NCBI RefSeq assembly: GCF_029870595.1
Contig: NZ_JAPDIR010000001.1
Span: 476,914-540,913 of the forward strand
Source of the DNA: Sphingomonas sp. CBMAI 2297
Lineage (GTDB): Bacteria; Pseudomonadota; Alphaproteobacteria; Sphingomonadales; Sphingomonadaceae
Direction of reading: 5' to 3'
Length of the DNA stretch: 64,000 bases
Below the pieces are notes generated by a model. That model did not search any database, had not been told where the DNA came from, and worked only from the letters and a program-made list of their open reading frames with translations. The number at the start of each line of letters is the position of its first letter. The first letter of the stretch is position 1. Both the position numbers and the translations under genes were made by a program. Below are positions 1 to 9,079 of the stretch, one piece after another.

Positions 1-375
<375 letters not shown>

Positions 376-442
376 TCAAAATTCGTTCAGAAAGTCATAA
401 AAGCCACGACCCCATCGCACGCGGCGGGGCCGGAAACCGGAT

Positions 443-730
443 TCAGCCGATGATGCCGAGGATGTCCGATTCCTTCATGATCAGCAGGTCTTCGCCATTG
501 ACCTTGACCTCGGTGCCCGACCATTTGCCGAACAGGATGCGGTCGCCGGCCTTGACGTCGAGCGGAGTGATCTCGCCCTTCTCGTTCTTCGCACCCGAAC
601 CGGCGGCGACGACTTCGCCTTCCTGCGGCTTTTCCTGGGCGGTGTCGGGGATGATGATGCCGCCGGCGGTCTTGGCTTCGGCCTCGACGCGGCGGACGAG
701 CACGCGGTCGTGCAACGGACGGAAGTTCAT
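443..730 (-). CDS. groES: Co-chaperonin GroES (Hsp10)
   Basis: Heptameric lid of the GroEL folding chamber, cytosolic. The 95-residue length is standard. The N-terminal strand [13 protein letters not shown], the mobile-loop core GGIIIPD (about 23-29) that contacts GroEL, and the C-terminal ILGIIG are all visible. It is the first gene of the groESL operon. A perfect CIRCE inverted repeat lies between its start codon and a putative promoter, pointing to HrcA repression released by heat shock. Confidence 0.97.
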   Translation of the reverse strand: MNFRPLHDRVLVRRVEAEAKTAGGIIIPDTAQEKPQEGEVVAAGSGAKNEKGEITPLDVKAGDRILFGKWSGTEVKVNGEDLLIMKESDILGIIG

Positions 731-764
731 TGCCTGATCCTTACTTCAGGGTTGATCTCGGATT

Positions 765-789
765 TGGCACTCGCTCAGGTCGAGTGCCA
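765..789 (-). promoter_or_regulatory. CIRCE element (HrcA operator) upstream of groES
   Basis: Perfect inverted repeat TGGCACTC - 9 bases - GAGTGCCA, 35 bases upstream of the groES start. It matches the CIRCE architecture (consensus TTAGCACTC-N9-GAGTGCTAA) including the exact 9-base spacer. CIRCE is the binding site of the heat-shock repressor HrcA. The hrcA gene is not in this window. Confidence 0.93.
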
Positions 790-797
790 GCGGCCGC

Positions 798-826
798 GAT
801 ATGCGAAGCCGATCCGCCCGCGTCAA
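798..826 (-). promoter_or_regulatory. Putative groESL promoter
   Basis: On the minus strand a -35-like TTGACG and a -10-like CATATC are separated by 17 bases, with the CIRCE element starting 8 bases downstream. The position immediately upstream of CIRCE is where alphaproteobacterial groESL promoters lie. Whether it is read by the housekeeping or the heat-shock sigma factor cannot be decided from sequence alone. Confidence 0.55.
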
Positions 827-1009
827 CCGGCGCGCGCCATGCCGTTGCAAATTTAGGCGGCATCGACCCCGGCGCCCGGCCCCGCGCGGCATGCCGGCAA
901 GGCTCTCGCTGCGAGACAGATGGTCGTGCTTCCGGAATGGCACGGGCATTTACGCGTCCGCCGCGATACTCTAGCACCACGGGCATATTCCTTCGCATGG
1001 GAGCGGCAC

Positions 1010-2902
1010 GTGAAGCTTGTTCGGGGCGCCTGGAAGATCCTGGTGGGGATCAAGGACTTTCTGGTCCTGGTCTTCATGCTGCTGTTCTTCACGATGCTGT
1101 TCGCCGCATTGTCCGCCAAGCCCAATCCGGGATCGATCCGCGACGGCGCGCTGCTGGTGGCGCTCGACGGCGCGCTGGTGGAACAGCCCGAGGAAGTCGA
1201 TCCCTTTTCCCGGCTCGGCGGCGGCGGCGCGGTGAAGCAGCAGCGGCTGCGCGACGTGGTGCGCGCGCTCGACGCCGCGAAGACCGACAGCCATGTGAAG
1301 GCCGTGGTGCTCGATCTCGATCGCTTCACCGGCGGCTATCCGGCCGCGATCAGCGAAGTCGCCGCGGCCATCGGCAAGGTGCGCGCGGCCGGCAAGCCGG
1401 TGCTCGCCTATGCGACCGCCTATGCCGATGACAGCTACGCGCTCGCCGCCAATGCGAGCGAGATCTGGGTGAACCCGCTGGGCGGCGCGATGTTCGCGGG
1501 CCCGGGCGGCACCCGGCTCTACTATAAGGGGCTGATCGACAAGCTCGGCGTCAATGCGCACATCTACCGCGTCGGCAAGTTCAAGTCGGCGGTCGAGCCC
1601 TATATGCGCAGCGACATGTCGCCCGAGGCCAAGGAAGCCGATCTGGCGATGTACCAGCAGATCCTCGACCAGTGGCGGCAGGAGATCGCCAAGGCGCGGC
1701 CCAAGGCGCGCATCGCCGACTATCTGGCGAAGCCCGCGGAGACGGTGACGGCGGCCAAGGGCGACATCGGTAAGGCGAACCTGGCGATGGGCATCGTCGA
1801 CAAGCTGGGCGACCGGCTGGCCTTCGGCAAGCGCGTCGCCGAGATCGCCGGCGCGCCGAGCGGCAAGCCGGCGGGCAATTTCAACCGGATCAAGCTGGCC
1901 GACTTCGTCGCCGCGCACCCGCTGCCCACCGGCGGCGACGCGATCGGCGTGATCACCGTCGCCGGCGAGATCGTCGACGGCAAGGCCGGCCCCGGCAAGG
2001 CGGCGGGCGACACGGTGAGCGCGGCGCTGCTCAAGGGCCTGGCGGGCAAGAACCTGAAGGCGCTGGTGGTCCGCGTCGATTCGCCGGGCGGCTCGGCGCT
2101 CGCCTCGGAGCAGATCCGCCAGGCGATCCTCCAGGCCAAGGCCCAGGGGCTGCCGGTGGTGGTCTCGATGGGCAGCCTGGCGGCGAGCGGCGGCTATTGG
2201 GTGTCGACCGCGGGCGACACGATATTCGCCGAGCCCAACACGATCACCGGCTCGATCGGCATCTTCGGCGTGATCCCCACCTTCGAGAAGACGCTCGCCA
2301 AGATCGGCGTGGGCACCGACGGCGTGAAGACGACTCCGCTCAGCGGCCAGCCCGACATTTATGGCGGCACCAATGCCGAGACCGACGCGCTGCTCCAGTC
2401 GGCGATCGAGGCGGGCTATGCGCGCTTCGTCGGGCTGGTCGCCGGCGCCCGCAAGCTGACGCCGGAGCGCGTCAACGAGATCGCCCAGGGCCGGGTCTGG
2501 ATCGGCGGCACCGCGCATCAGATCGGGCTGGTCGACCGGTTCGGCGGGATCGACGATGCGATCGCCGAGGCGGCGCGGCGCGCCAAGCTCGATCCGGGCA
2601 AGGTCCATGCCGTCTATCTCGAAAAGGCGCCTTCGGGCTGGGCCAGGCTGATCGCCAGCTTCACCGACGACAAGGACGAGGATGGCGACTGGGCCGATCA
2701 GCCGGCGGGCGCGGACCTGTTCGCCCGGGCCGCGATCGCCCAGCGCGCGCTGCTCGCCCAGGCGCTGGGCGATGCCAGGCGGCTGGCCACCGGCGGCTCG
2801 GTCCAGGCGCGCTGCCTGGAATGCGGGGGCTTCGGCCCGGCGACCGGCAGCCTCGACGACGCGCGCCTGTTCGATGCGATCGCGGCGCGGCTCGGCCTGT
2901 GA
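1010..2902 (+). CDS. sppA: Signal peptide peptidase SppA, 67K type
   Basis: Membrane-anchored serine protease that degrades cleaved signal peptides. It has 630 residues, the long double-domain form with two ClpP-like repeats. One membrane helix lies near residues 12-32. The catalytic dyad is visible: lysine in GKFKSAVEP (K192) in the N-terminal repeat, and serine in LAASGGYW (S393) in the C-terminal repeat. The GTG at 1010 is chosen because GGGAG lies 7 bases upstream and the protein then begins directly before the membrane segment. An in-frame start at 920 would add 30 unlikely residues. The stop overlaps the start of the next gene. Confidence 0.93.
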   Translation: MKLVRGAWKILVGIKDFLVLVFMLLFFTMLFAALSAKPNPGSIRDGALLVALDGALVEQPEEVDPFSRLGGGGAVKQQRLRDVVRALDAAKTDSHVKAVVLDLDRFTGGYPAAISEVAAAIGKVRAAGKPVLAYATAYADDSYALAANASEIWVNPLGGAMFAGPGGTRLYYKGLIDKLGVNAHIYRVGKFKSAVEPYMRSDMSPEAKEADLAMYQQILDQWRQEIAKARPKARIADYLAKPAETVTAAKGDIGKANLAMGIVDKLGDRLAFGKRVAEIAGAPSGKPAGNFNRIKLADFVAAHPLPTGGDAIGVITVAGEIVDGKAGPGKAAGDTVSAALLKGLAGKNLKALVVRVDSPGGSALASEQIRQAILQAKAQGLPVVVSMGSLAASGGYWVSTAGDTIFAEPNTITGSIGIFGVIPTFEKTLAKIGVGTDGVKTTPLSGQPDIYGGTNAETDALLQSAIEAGYARFVGLVAGARKLTPERVNEIAQGRVWIGGTAHQIGLVDRFGGIDDAIAEAARRAKLDPGKVHAVYLEKAPSGWARLIASFTDDKDEDGDWADQPAGADLFARAAIAQRALLAQALGDARRLATGGSVQARCLECGGFGPATGSLDDARLFDAIAARLGL

Positions 2903-3474
2903 TCGGCATCCGCGCAGCCACGCCGGACGATGCCGGCGCGATCGCGGCGATCTATGCGCCGCACGTGCTTACCGGCACCGCCTCGTTCGAGATCGAGCCG
3001 CCGGAGAAGGCGGAGATGCGCAAGCGCATGCACGCGAGCGAGGGCCTTTATCCCTGGATCGTCGCGACGACGGGCGGGGCCAGCGCCAATGATCCGGACG
3101 CGGGCGTGATCGGCTATGCCTATGCGGGCAAGTTCCGCGATCGCCCGGCCTATCGCTATGTCTGCGAGACCTCGATCTACCTGACCGACGCGTCGAGCGG
3201 TTCCGGTGTCGGCCGGCTGCTCTACGAAGCGCTGGTCGGCACGCTCCGGGCCCAGGGCTTCATCCATGCGATCGGCACGATCACCCTGCCCAACGACCGC
3301 TCGATCCGCCTGCACGAGGCGGTCGGCTTTCGCCGCCAGGGCGTCTATCGCGAAGTGGGCTTCAAGCACGGCCAGTGGATCGATGTCGGCTTCTGGCAGT
3401 GCGAGCTGAACGAACCGCGCGTGCCCCCGGTCGAGCCGCGGAAATTCGCCGATATGGGGATCGTGCGGGATTGA
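2899..3474 (+). CDS. GNAT N-acetyltransferase, phosphinothricin acetyltransferase-like
   Basis: Acetyl-CoA-dependent N-acetyltransferase of 191 residues. The PAT-like order is visible: the opening IGIRAATPDDAGAIAAIYAP, a central SIYLTDASSGSGVGRLL segment with the acetyl-CoA pyrophosphate loop, and VGFRRQGVYREVGFKHG near the end. Family members acetylate phosphinothricin, methionine sulfoximine or other amino acids; the substrate cannot be read here. The GTG start overlaps the sppA stop (GTGA), indicating translational coupling. Confidence 0.85.
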   Translation: MIGIRAATPDDAGAIAAIYAPHVLTGTASFEIEPPEKAEMRKRMHASEGLYPWIVATTGGASANDPDAGVIGYAYAGKFRDRPAYRYVCETSIYLTDASSGSGVGRLLYEALVGTLRAQGFIHAIGTITLPNDRSIRLHEAVGFRRQGVYREVGFKHGQWIDVGFWQCELNEPRVPPVEPRKFADMGIVRD

Positions 3475-3493
3475 GGGTATCGGAGGCCGGCGG

Positions 3494-3922
3494 GTGTCGG
3501 CGCGGCCTCCCAGTGAACGAGTGCTCCGGTCGCCTATGCCTCACTCCGTTTCCCACAGCATCGCGTTCGATGCCGCCCGCAAGCTCCTCGATCTGCGGAT
3601 CGGCGGGCTGGTTTCGCCCGAGGACGCGGCCTGGATCGGCGAGGAGCTGCGCGCCGCGATCCGCGCGCTGGGCCCCGATGTCGGCAAGCATGTGACGCTC
3701 TACGACGCCAGCGGGGTGCATGTGGTGCCGCAGGAGACCGTCGAGCTGATCAAGAGCACGCTCGACAATCCCGCGGTTCGTGCGCTGTGGGCGCGCAAGG
3801 TCGCCTTCGTGGTGAGCACCGCGCTGGCCCGGCTGCAGGCGCAGCGCCTGCGCGAGGTGCGAGCGGATATCGGCATCTTCGACGATCGCGCCGAAGCGAT
3901 TGCCTGGCTGATGGAGGAATAG
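3494..3922 (+). CDS. Small unknown protein, possible SpoIIAA/STAS-like fold
   Basis: Not recognised with certainty. About 128-142 residues, soluble, no signal peptide. Alternating beta strands and helices (for example KLLDLRIGGLVSPEDAAWI, then KHVTLYDASGV) suggest a STAS/SpoIIAA-like fold. The GTG at 3494 has GGAGG 7 bases upstream and is taken as the start; an ATG at 3536 begins the more protein-like segment but has no clear ribosome site. It follows the acetyltransferase by 19 bases and could be co-transcribed with it. A palindromic repeat lies downstream. Confidence 0.6.
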   Translation: MSARPPSERVLRSPMPHSVSHSIAFDAARKLLDLRIGGLVSPEDAAWIGEELRAAIRALGPDVGKHVTLYDASGVHVVPQETVELIKSTLDNPAVRALWARKVAFVVSTALARLQAQRLREVRADIGIFDDRAEAIAWLMEE

Positions 3923-3953
3923 GGCCAAGGCCGCGGCTTGATCCGCAAACTCA

Positions 3954-4003
3954 GTCATCCCCGCCTGCGCGGGGATGACGATCATTCGCGGGGATGACGA
4001 TCG
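3954..4003. repeat. Short palindromic repeat (GTCATCCCCGC family), copy 1
   Basis: GTCATCCCCGC and GCGGGGATGAC form a hairpin with a very short loop, followed by an extra right half (TCGCGGGGATGACGA). The same core recurs near 32518, 35024, 42078 and 60112, always outside genes. It sits between the convergent 3494-3922 gene and the TPR gene, where it could also serve as a terminator. Confidence 0.8.
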
Positions 4004-4044
4004 AAGGCGGATGGCATGGCCGGATGCTTGTTCGGGTTCCTGCC

Positions 4045-4602
4045 CTAGCCGGCGAGCGCCGCGAGCTGCCGGTCGGCCTCGGCCACGCCGGTGTTTCCGC
4101 CGGGGAACAGGGGGCCGAGCGCGGCATAGAGGCCGCGGGCGTCGATCCAATAGGTGCGCGCCGCCTCGCGTTCGCCCAGTGCCGTCGCGAGGAGCGCCAC
4201 GCCGCGCAGCATGTTGGCCATGGCGAGCGGCGGCGTCTCGGGATCGGCGCGATACAGGTCGAGCGCCTCGTGCAGGCATGCCGCGGCATTGGCCAGCCGA
4301 TCCTGTTCGAGGAACATCTCGCCGGCATGGCGCAAGGCATGCGCGAGCCCGGGGCCGTCGCCCGCGCGCCGATGCAGCGCGATCGCCTCGACCTGGTCGT
4401 GCAGCGCCCAGTCGAGATCGCCGGCATCCCGCGCGATCTGCGCCTGGCGGCCGAGCGCCCGTGCCGCGCCCGAAAGGTCGCCCTCCCTGCGGAACAGCGC
4501 GAGCGCCTCGCCAAAGGCGGTGCGTGCCAGCGCGGGCTGCCCGCCGCGACGGGCAGCCTCGCCGCGCTCCAGCGCGTCCCGGCCGCGACTCGATTGCTCC
4601 AT
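4045..4602 (-). CDS. Tetratricopeptide-repeat protein
   Basis: An all-helical 185-residue protein made of TPR-like units, for example ARTAFGEALALFRREGDLSG, ALHDQVEAIALHRRAGD and AAACLHEALDLYRADPET. Such proteins act as protein-interaction scaffolds; no partner can be named. There is no signal peptide or membrane segment, so it is probably cytosolic. The ATG at 4602 opens directly on the first repeat. It lies 38 bases downstream of the TRIC-like gene on the same strand. Confidence 0.75.
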   Translation of the reverse strand: MEQSSRGRDALERGEAARRGGQPALARTAFGEALALFRREGDLSGAARALGRQAQIARDAGDLDWALHDQVEAIALHRRAGDGPGLAHALRHAGEMFLEQDRLANAAACLHEALDLYRADPETPPLAMANMLRGVALLATALGEREAARTYWIDARGLYAALGPLFPGGNTGVAEADRQLAALAG

Positions 4603-4640
4603 GCCGCCATCCTATGCCGCAAGCGGCGACGGGCAAAGGC

Positions 4641-5276
4641 TCAGCGCCGGCCCCGATAGGCGGGCAGGCCGAGCTTCCACACGATCGCCGCGGCGCGCAG
4701 GCCGAAGCCGGCACCGGCGGCGAGCAGTCCGGCGGCGAAGACCGGCAGTCCGGCCTGCGCCAGCACCACCTGGAGCATCGCGGTGAGCGCGGCGGCGGTG
4801 ACATAGAGTTCGGGGCGCATCAGGATCGAGGGCTCGCCCGCCAGCACGTCGCGGATGATGCCGCCCGCGCAGGCGGTGACCACGCCCATCACCGCGGCCG
4901 GCACCGGCGGAATGCCATATCCCAGCGCCTTGGCGGCGCCGAACGCGGCATAGGCGGCCAGGCCCAGCGCATCGAGCCAGGCGAAGGTGGCGTCGTTCCA
5001 CCAGCGCTGGGGCGTGCTCCATACGAGCACCGCCACGGCGAGGATCAGCGCCGCGACGGTCGCGTCGTGCACCCAGAAGACCGGCGCGCCGATCAGCAGG
5101 TCGCGGATCGTGCCGCCGCCCACGCCGGTGACCAGCGCGAAGAAGGCGGCGGTGACGAAGGTCTGGGCCCGGTGCGCGGCGGCGAGCGCGCCGGTCGCGG
5201 CGAACAGCGCGATGCCGAACATGTCGAGCCAGGGCAGGATCGGCCCGATGCGGGCGGCGGCGAGAGCGGCGTCCAT
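4641..5276 (-). CDS. TRIC-like cation channel family membrane protein (UPF0126/YicG type)
   Basis: Inner-membrane protein of 211 residues with about seven helices built as two homologous halves. LDMFGIALFAATGALAA (17-33) pairs with LDALGLAAYAAFGAAKA (101-117), and the glycine-rich GVGGGTIRDLLIG (51-63) pairs with ACAGGIIRDVLAG (135-147). These paired motifs define the bacterial YicG/UPF0126 family related to trimeric intracellular cation channels. The physiological ion is not established from sequence. The ATG at 5276 is preferred over one 12 codons upstream because the membrane region then starts promptly. It is divergent from the DUF1275 gene. Confidence 0.87.
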   Translation of the reverse strand: MDAALAAARIGPILPWLDMFGIALFAATGALAAAHRAQTFVTAAFFALVTGVGGGTIRDLLIGAPVFWVHDATVAALILAVAVLVWSTPQRWWNDATFAWLDALGLAAYAAFGAAKALGYGIPPVPAAVMGVVTACAGGIIRDVLAGEPSILMRPELYVTAAALTAMLQVVLAQAGLPVFAAGLLAAGAGFGLRAAAIVWKLGLPAYRGRR

Positions 5277-5327
5277 CCGTCTTGTTTCTCTCCGGCAACG
5301 GCTTGCTGTCAAACGCGCATCCGGGGC

Positions 5328-6005
5328 ATGAGTGCGGCCATGCAGCGTACCGAGTCTCCGCTAGTCGTCATCGCCATCTGCCTTGCCGCGCTGGCCGGCT
5401 TCGTCGATGCCCTGGCCTTTACCAGCCTGGGCGGCTTCTTCGCCTCGTTCATGAGCGGCAACAGCACGCGGCTGGGCGTGGGGCTGGGGGCCGGCCTGCC
5501 CGGCGATGCGGCGGTGGCCGGCGGGCTGGTGATGAGCTTCGTCAGCGGCGTGATCATCGCCAGCGTGGTGACGCGCTGGCGCCAGGCGCGGTTCCGCGAG
5601 AGCCTGATGCTGGTGGTGACGGCGCTGCTCGCCGCCGCGGCCACGCTCGCCAGCCTGTCGCCCGGGCCGCTCGTGCTGATCTTCCTCGCCATGGCGATGG
5701 GGTGCGAGAACGGCATCCTCCACCGCGAGGGCGAAGTGACGGTGGGCGTCACCTACATGACCGGATCGCTGGTCAAGCTGGGGCAGAAGCTGGCGGACGC
5801 GCTGATGGGCGAGCCCGATCGCTGGGCCTGGACGCGCTACCTGTTCCTCTGGCTCGGCTTCATCGCCGGCGCGGTGATGGGGGCGGCGAGCCATGTCCGC
5901 TGGGGCTGGACGGCGCTGTGGCTGGCGCCGATCGCCAGCGCGGCGCTCACCTTCGCGCTGGTGCGGATCCGGCCGAAGCTGAGCGGGCCCTGGGCGGTGC
6001 GGTGA
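5328..6005 (+). CDS. DUF1275 (YoaK-type) membrane protein
   Basis: Integral membrane protein of 225 residues with about six helices. The family signature is visible in the first helix region (LAGFVDALAFTSLGGFFASF followed by MSGNSTRLG) and in the later MGCENGILHREGEV and TYMTGSLVKLGQ. The function of DUF1275 proteins is not established; some neighbour transport genes. The ATG at 5328 is taken; ATG 5340 is possible. It is divergent from the TRIC-like gene across a gap of about 50 bases. Confidence 0.87.
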   Translation: MSAAMQRTESPLVVIAICLAALAGFVDALAFTSLGGFFASFMSGNSTRLGVGLGAGLPGDAAVAGGLVMSFVSGVIIASVVTRWRQARFRESLMLVVTALLAAAATLASLSPGPLVLIFLAMAMGCENGILHREGEVTVGVTYMTGSLVKLGQKLADALMGEPDRWAWTRYLFLWLGFIAGAVMGAASHVRWGWTALWLAPIASAALTFALVRIRPKLSGPWAVR

Positions 6006-6046
6006 TGGAGGGGTGCTGCGGGCGGCGATGATGGCGGCCCGAGGCC

Positions 6047-7381
6047 CTATTTCCGCACTCCCTTCTGGTCGCGCCCGTTCTGGTGCAGCACCGCGCCGGT
6101 GACCTTGCCCGATGCGTCGCGCGTGAAGTCGATCTGCGCATCGACCGCGCGGTAGAAGAAGCGGTCCTGCGCTTCCGGGAACAGATCCAGCGGTCCCTGG
6201 CCCGTCGCCTGGGCGATCAACCGGTCGCCCTCGGCGCGGATGGTGATGCCGAAGCTCGGGTTTATTTCGTAGGTGCCTTCATAGGATTTGAGGATCGCGG
6301 GTGCGAGCTTCACCGCCTGGCGTTCGCTGGGCAACGTGACCGTGCCGCCGCGCGCCAGCGTCATCATCGCGCGGCCCAGCGTGCTTGCGCCATTGCCGTT
6401 GATATTGGCGAGCGCCACCACGGTGATCTTGCGATCCGGATCATAGCCGAGCCAGGTGTTGAAACCGTCGATCCCGCCGCTGTGCGAGATCGTGGTCGCG
6501 CCATCCCTGGTCACCGCGCCGATGCCGAATGCGTAATTGTTCTTGTACGGCGTGCGCATGGCCGCGAGCGATTCGGGCTTGAGCAGCTTGCCGCCGAACA
6601 GCCCGGTCTCCCATTTCAGCAGGTCGTGGGTGGTCGAATAGAGCGCTCCCGCGCCTTGGGGGATCGACATGTCGATATAGTCGGCATTGACCACCACGCC
6701 CTGGCGCGGGCTGTAGCCCGAGGCGCGATGCGGAATCACCCGCGCATGATCGTCATAGCCGCTGTCCGCCATGCCGAGCGGCTTGAAGAGGTTCTCCGCG
6801 ACGAAGCTCGCATAGGACTGGCCGCCTGCCTTCTCGACGATCGCGGTGAGCAGGACATAGCCCGAATTCGAATATTTGAACTGCGTGCCCGGCTCGAAAT
6901 CGAGCGGCTTGTCGCTGAACCGCGCGATCAGTTCGGGCAGCGTCACCGGCAGCGTCTTGGTCTTCTCGTAATTCTCGAACCCGGTGAAGTTGGGCACGCC
7001 AGCGCTGTGGGTGAGCAGGTGGAACACGGTCACCTTGTCCCAGGCCGCCGGCGCATCGGGCAGGTAGGTCTTTATCGGGGTATCGAGGCGCAGCTTGCCG
7101 CGTTCCTGAAGCAGCAGGATCGAAGCGGCGGTGAATTGCTTGGTCAGGGAACCGAGGCGAAACCGGGTTTCGCCGTCGTTCGGGATCTTCCATTCGAGAT
7201 TGGCCGAGCCATAGCCCTTGTCGAACAGGATCTTTCCGTCCTGGGCGACGAGGATAGCCCCCATGAAGCCGTTCCTGTCGGCTTCGGCGCTGGCGGCCTT
7301 GTCCATGCGCGCCGCATCCTGGGAGAAGGCGGGCGCGGCGAGGGCGGTCGCCGCCAGCAGGCCGAACAGGATGTGACGCAT
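6047..7381 (-). CDS. Exported serine hydrolase, beta-lactamase/penicillin-binding fold
   Basis: A class C beta-lactamase-like hydrolase of 444 residues with a cleavable signal peptide (about 1-20). All three active-site motifs are present: SLTK (78-81), YSN (170-172) and HSG (300-302). A C-terminal beta-rich domain follows from about residue 360. Family members act as esterases, D-amino-acid peptidases or carboxypeptidases in the periplasm, so true beta-lactam hydrolysis should not be assumed. The ATG at 7381 is chosen for GGGGAG upstream and the signal peptide. It lies downstream of lpdA but with its own 105-base leader. Confidence 0.9.
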   Translation of the reverse strand: MRHILFGLLAATALAAPAFSQDAARMDKAASAEADRNGFMGAILVAQDGKILFDKGYGSANLEWKIPNDGETRFRLGSLTKQFTAASILLLQERGKLRLDTPIKTYLPDAPAAWDKVTVFHLLTHSAGVPNFTGFENYEKTKTLPVTLPELIARFSDKPLDFEPGTQFKYSNSGYVLLTAIVEKAGGQSYASFVAENLFKPLGMADSGYDDHARVIPHRASGYSPRQGVVVNADYIDMSIPQGAGALYSTTHDLLKWETGLFGGKLLKPESLAAMRTPYKNNYAFGIGAVTRDGATTISHSGGIDGFNTWLGYDPDRKITVVALANINGNGASTLGRAMMTLARGGTVTLPSERQAVKLAPAILKSYEGTYEINPSFGITIRAEGDRLIAQATGQGPLDLFPEAQDRFFYRAVDAQIDFTRDASGKVTGAVLHQNGRDQKGVRK

Positions 7382-7486
7382 GAAGAACTCCCCTATGTGT
7401 ATTGTTTGAGTAACACGCACAGGGGAGAGCTGCAAGGGGTCGGATACCGGATGGTTGGCCGCAGCCTGCGCCGCCGCCGTCTCGGC

Positions 7487-8881
7487 TCAGATGTGGATCG
7501 GCTTGCCCTGCACCGCCATCGCGGCTTCCTTGAACGCTTCCGAATGGGTCGGGTGGGCGTGGCAGGTATAGGCGATGTCCTCGCTGGTCGCGCCGAACTC
7601 CATCGCCTGGGCGGCCTGGGCGATCATCGTGCCGGCGACCGAGGCGATCATCCACACGCCGAGCACGCGGTCGCTCTTGGCATCGGCGATCACCTTCACC
7701 CAGCCGTCCGGCTCATGGTTGGTCTTGGCGCGGCTGTTGGCGATCATCGGGAACTTGCCGACCTTCACCTCGGTGCGCTCCTTGGCCTGCTCCTCGGTCA
7801 GGCCGACGCCGGCGATCTCGGGCCAGGTGTAGACCACGCTCGGAATCACGTCATGGTTCACGATGCCGGTGAGGCCGGCGATGTTCTCCGCCACCGCGAT
7901 GCCTTCGTCCTCGGCCTTGTGGGCGAGCATCGGGCCCGGCACGACGTCGCCGATCGCCCAGATGCCGGGAACCGAAGTGCGGAAGTCATGGTCGATCTCG
8001 ATCTGGCCGCGCTGGTTGGTCGAGAGGCCGGCGGCCTCCAGGCCCAGGCCCGACGTGTTCGGGCGGCGGCCGATCGACACCAGCACCGCGTCCGCCTCGA
8101 TCGTCTCGGCGGCGCCGCCGGCCGAGGGTTCGACGGTGAGCATGGCCTTGTCGCCATTGACCTGCACGCCGGTAACCTTGGTGGAGAGCTTCAGCTCCAT
8201 GCCCTGCTTCTTGAACAGCTTGCCCGCTTCCTTGCGGACCTCGCCGTCCATGCCGGGCAGCAGCTGGTCGAGATACTCGACCACGGTGACCCTGGCGCCG
8301 ACGCGGCGCCACACCGAGCCGAGCTCCAGGCCGATCACGCCGCCGCCGATGACGACGAGATGCTCGGGGACCTTGGGCAGCTCGAGCGCGCCGGTGCTGT
8401 CGACCACGACCTTCTGGTCGATCTCGACGCCGGGCAGCGGAGTGACCGAGGAGCCGGTGGCGATGACGATGTTCTTCGCCCGCACCTCGCGGTCGCCGAC
8501 CTTGACCGAATCCTTGCCGGTGAAGCTGGCATGGCCCTTCAGCCACTCGACCTTGTTCTTCTTGAACAGGAACTCGATGCCGCCGGTCAGGCCCTTCACC
8601 GCGTCGACGCGCTGGGCGTGCATCGCGTCGAGGTCGAGCTCGACCGTCGGGGTCTTGATGCCGAGCTTGGCGAGCTTGCCGCTGGCGGCTTCCTCATAGA
8701 GCTCGGAGGCGTGGAGCAGCGCCTTGGAGGGGATGCAGCCGACATTGAGGCAGGTGCCGCCCAGCGTCGCGCGGCTCTCGGCGCACGCGGTCTTGAGGCC
8801 CAGCTGCGCCGCGCGGATCGCCGCGACATAGCCGCCCGGGCCCGAACCGATCACCAGCACGTCGAAATCATAGTCGGCCAT
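7487..8881 (-). CDS. lpdA: Dihydrolipoyl dehydrogenase (E3)
   Basis: FAD enzyme that reoxidises the lipoyl groups of 2-oxoacid dehydrogenase complexes using NAD+. It has 464 residues. The FAD motif GSGPGG (12-17), the redox disulfide CLNVGC (44-49) and the C-terminal HAHPTHSEAF with the catalytic His-Glu pair are all present. It sits directly downstream of sucA and odhB, so it is probably the E3 of the 2-oxoglutarate dehydrogenase complex. The ATG at 8881 fits the family. The frame stays open 44 codons further upstream (to 9013) with a Pro/Ala-rich sequence, which is reported separately. Confidence 0.95.
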   Translation of the reverse strand: MADYDFDVLVIGSGPGGYVAAIRAAQLGLKTACAESRATLGGTCLNVGCIPSKALLHASELYEEAASGKLAKLGIKTPTVELDLDAMHAQRVDAVKGLTGGIEFLFKKNKVEWLKGHASFTGKDSVKVGDREVRAKNIVIATGSSVTPLPGVEIDQKVVVDSTGALELPKVPEHLVVIGGGVIGLELGSVWRRVGARVTVVEYLDQLLPGMDGEVRKEAGKLFKKQGMELKLSTKVTGVQVNGDKAMLTVEPSAGGAAETIEADAVLVSIGRRPNTSGLGLEAAGLSTNQRGQIEIDHDFRTSVPGIWAIGDVVPGPMLAHKAEDEGIAVAENIAGLTGIVNHDVIPSVVYTWPEIAGVGLTEEQAKERTEVKVGKFPMIANSRAKTNHEPDGWVKVIADAKSDRVLGVWMIASVAGTMIAQAAQAMEFGATSEDIAYTCHAHPTHSEAFKEAAMAVQGKPIHI

Positions 8882-9079
8882 TTGCTTCTCTTTCGTCTCT
8901 GCGACGGGAACTGGCGGCGGCGCGGGCGGAAGGGTCTCCGCGGGTGCCGGGGCCGGCTCGATCATCGGGGAGGCTGCTTCTTCCCGCCTCCGCTTGCGCT
9001 TCCACAACCACATAGGATGACCCGCCCCGCCTGCAACCCATGAGGGTTAGTGGCGGAGCAAGTCAGTTTTACGACCGCC

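Noticed and set aside
971..2608. Long minus-strand open frame inside sppA
   Set aside because: Antisense shadow; the plus strand carries the full SppA catalytic dyad and membrane helix.
7396..7417. Possible operator GTGTTA...TACAC upstream of the serine hydrolase
   Set aside because: Only the outer GTGT/ACAC arms pair; too weak to call, although it sits in the leader of the gene.
6083..9043. A 986-codon open frame on the plus strand opposite the serine hydrolase and lpdA
   Set aside because: Shadow of two clear genes; composition is antisense-like with no conserved motifs.
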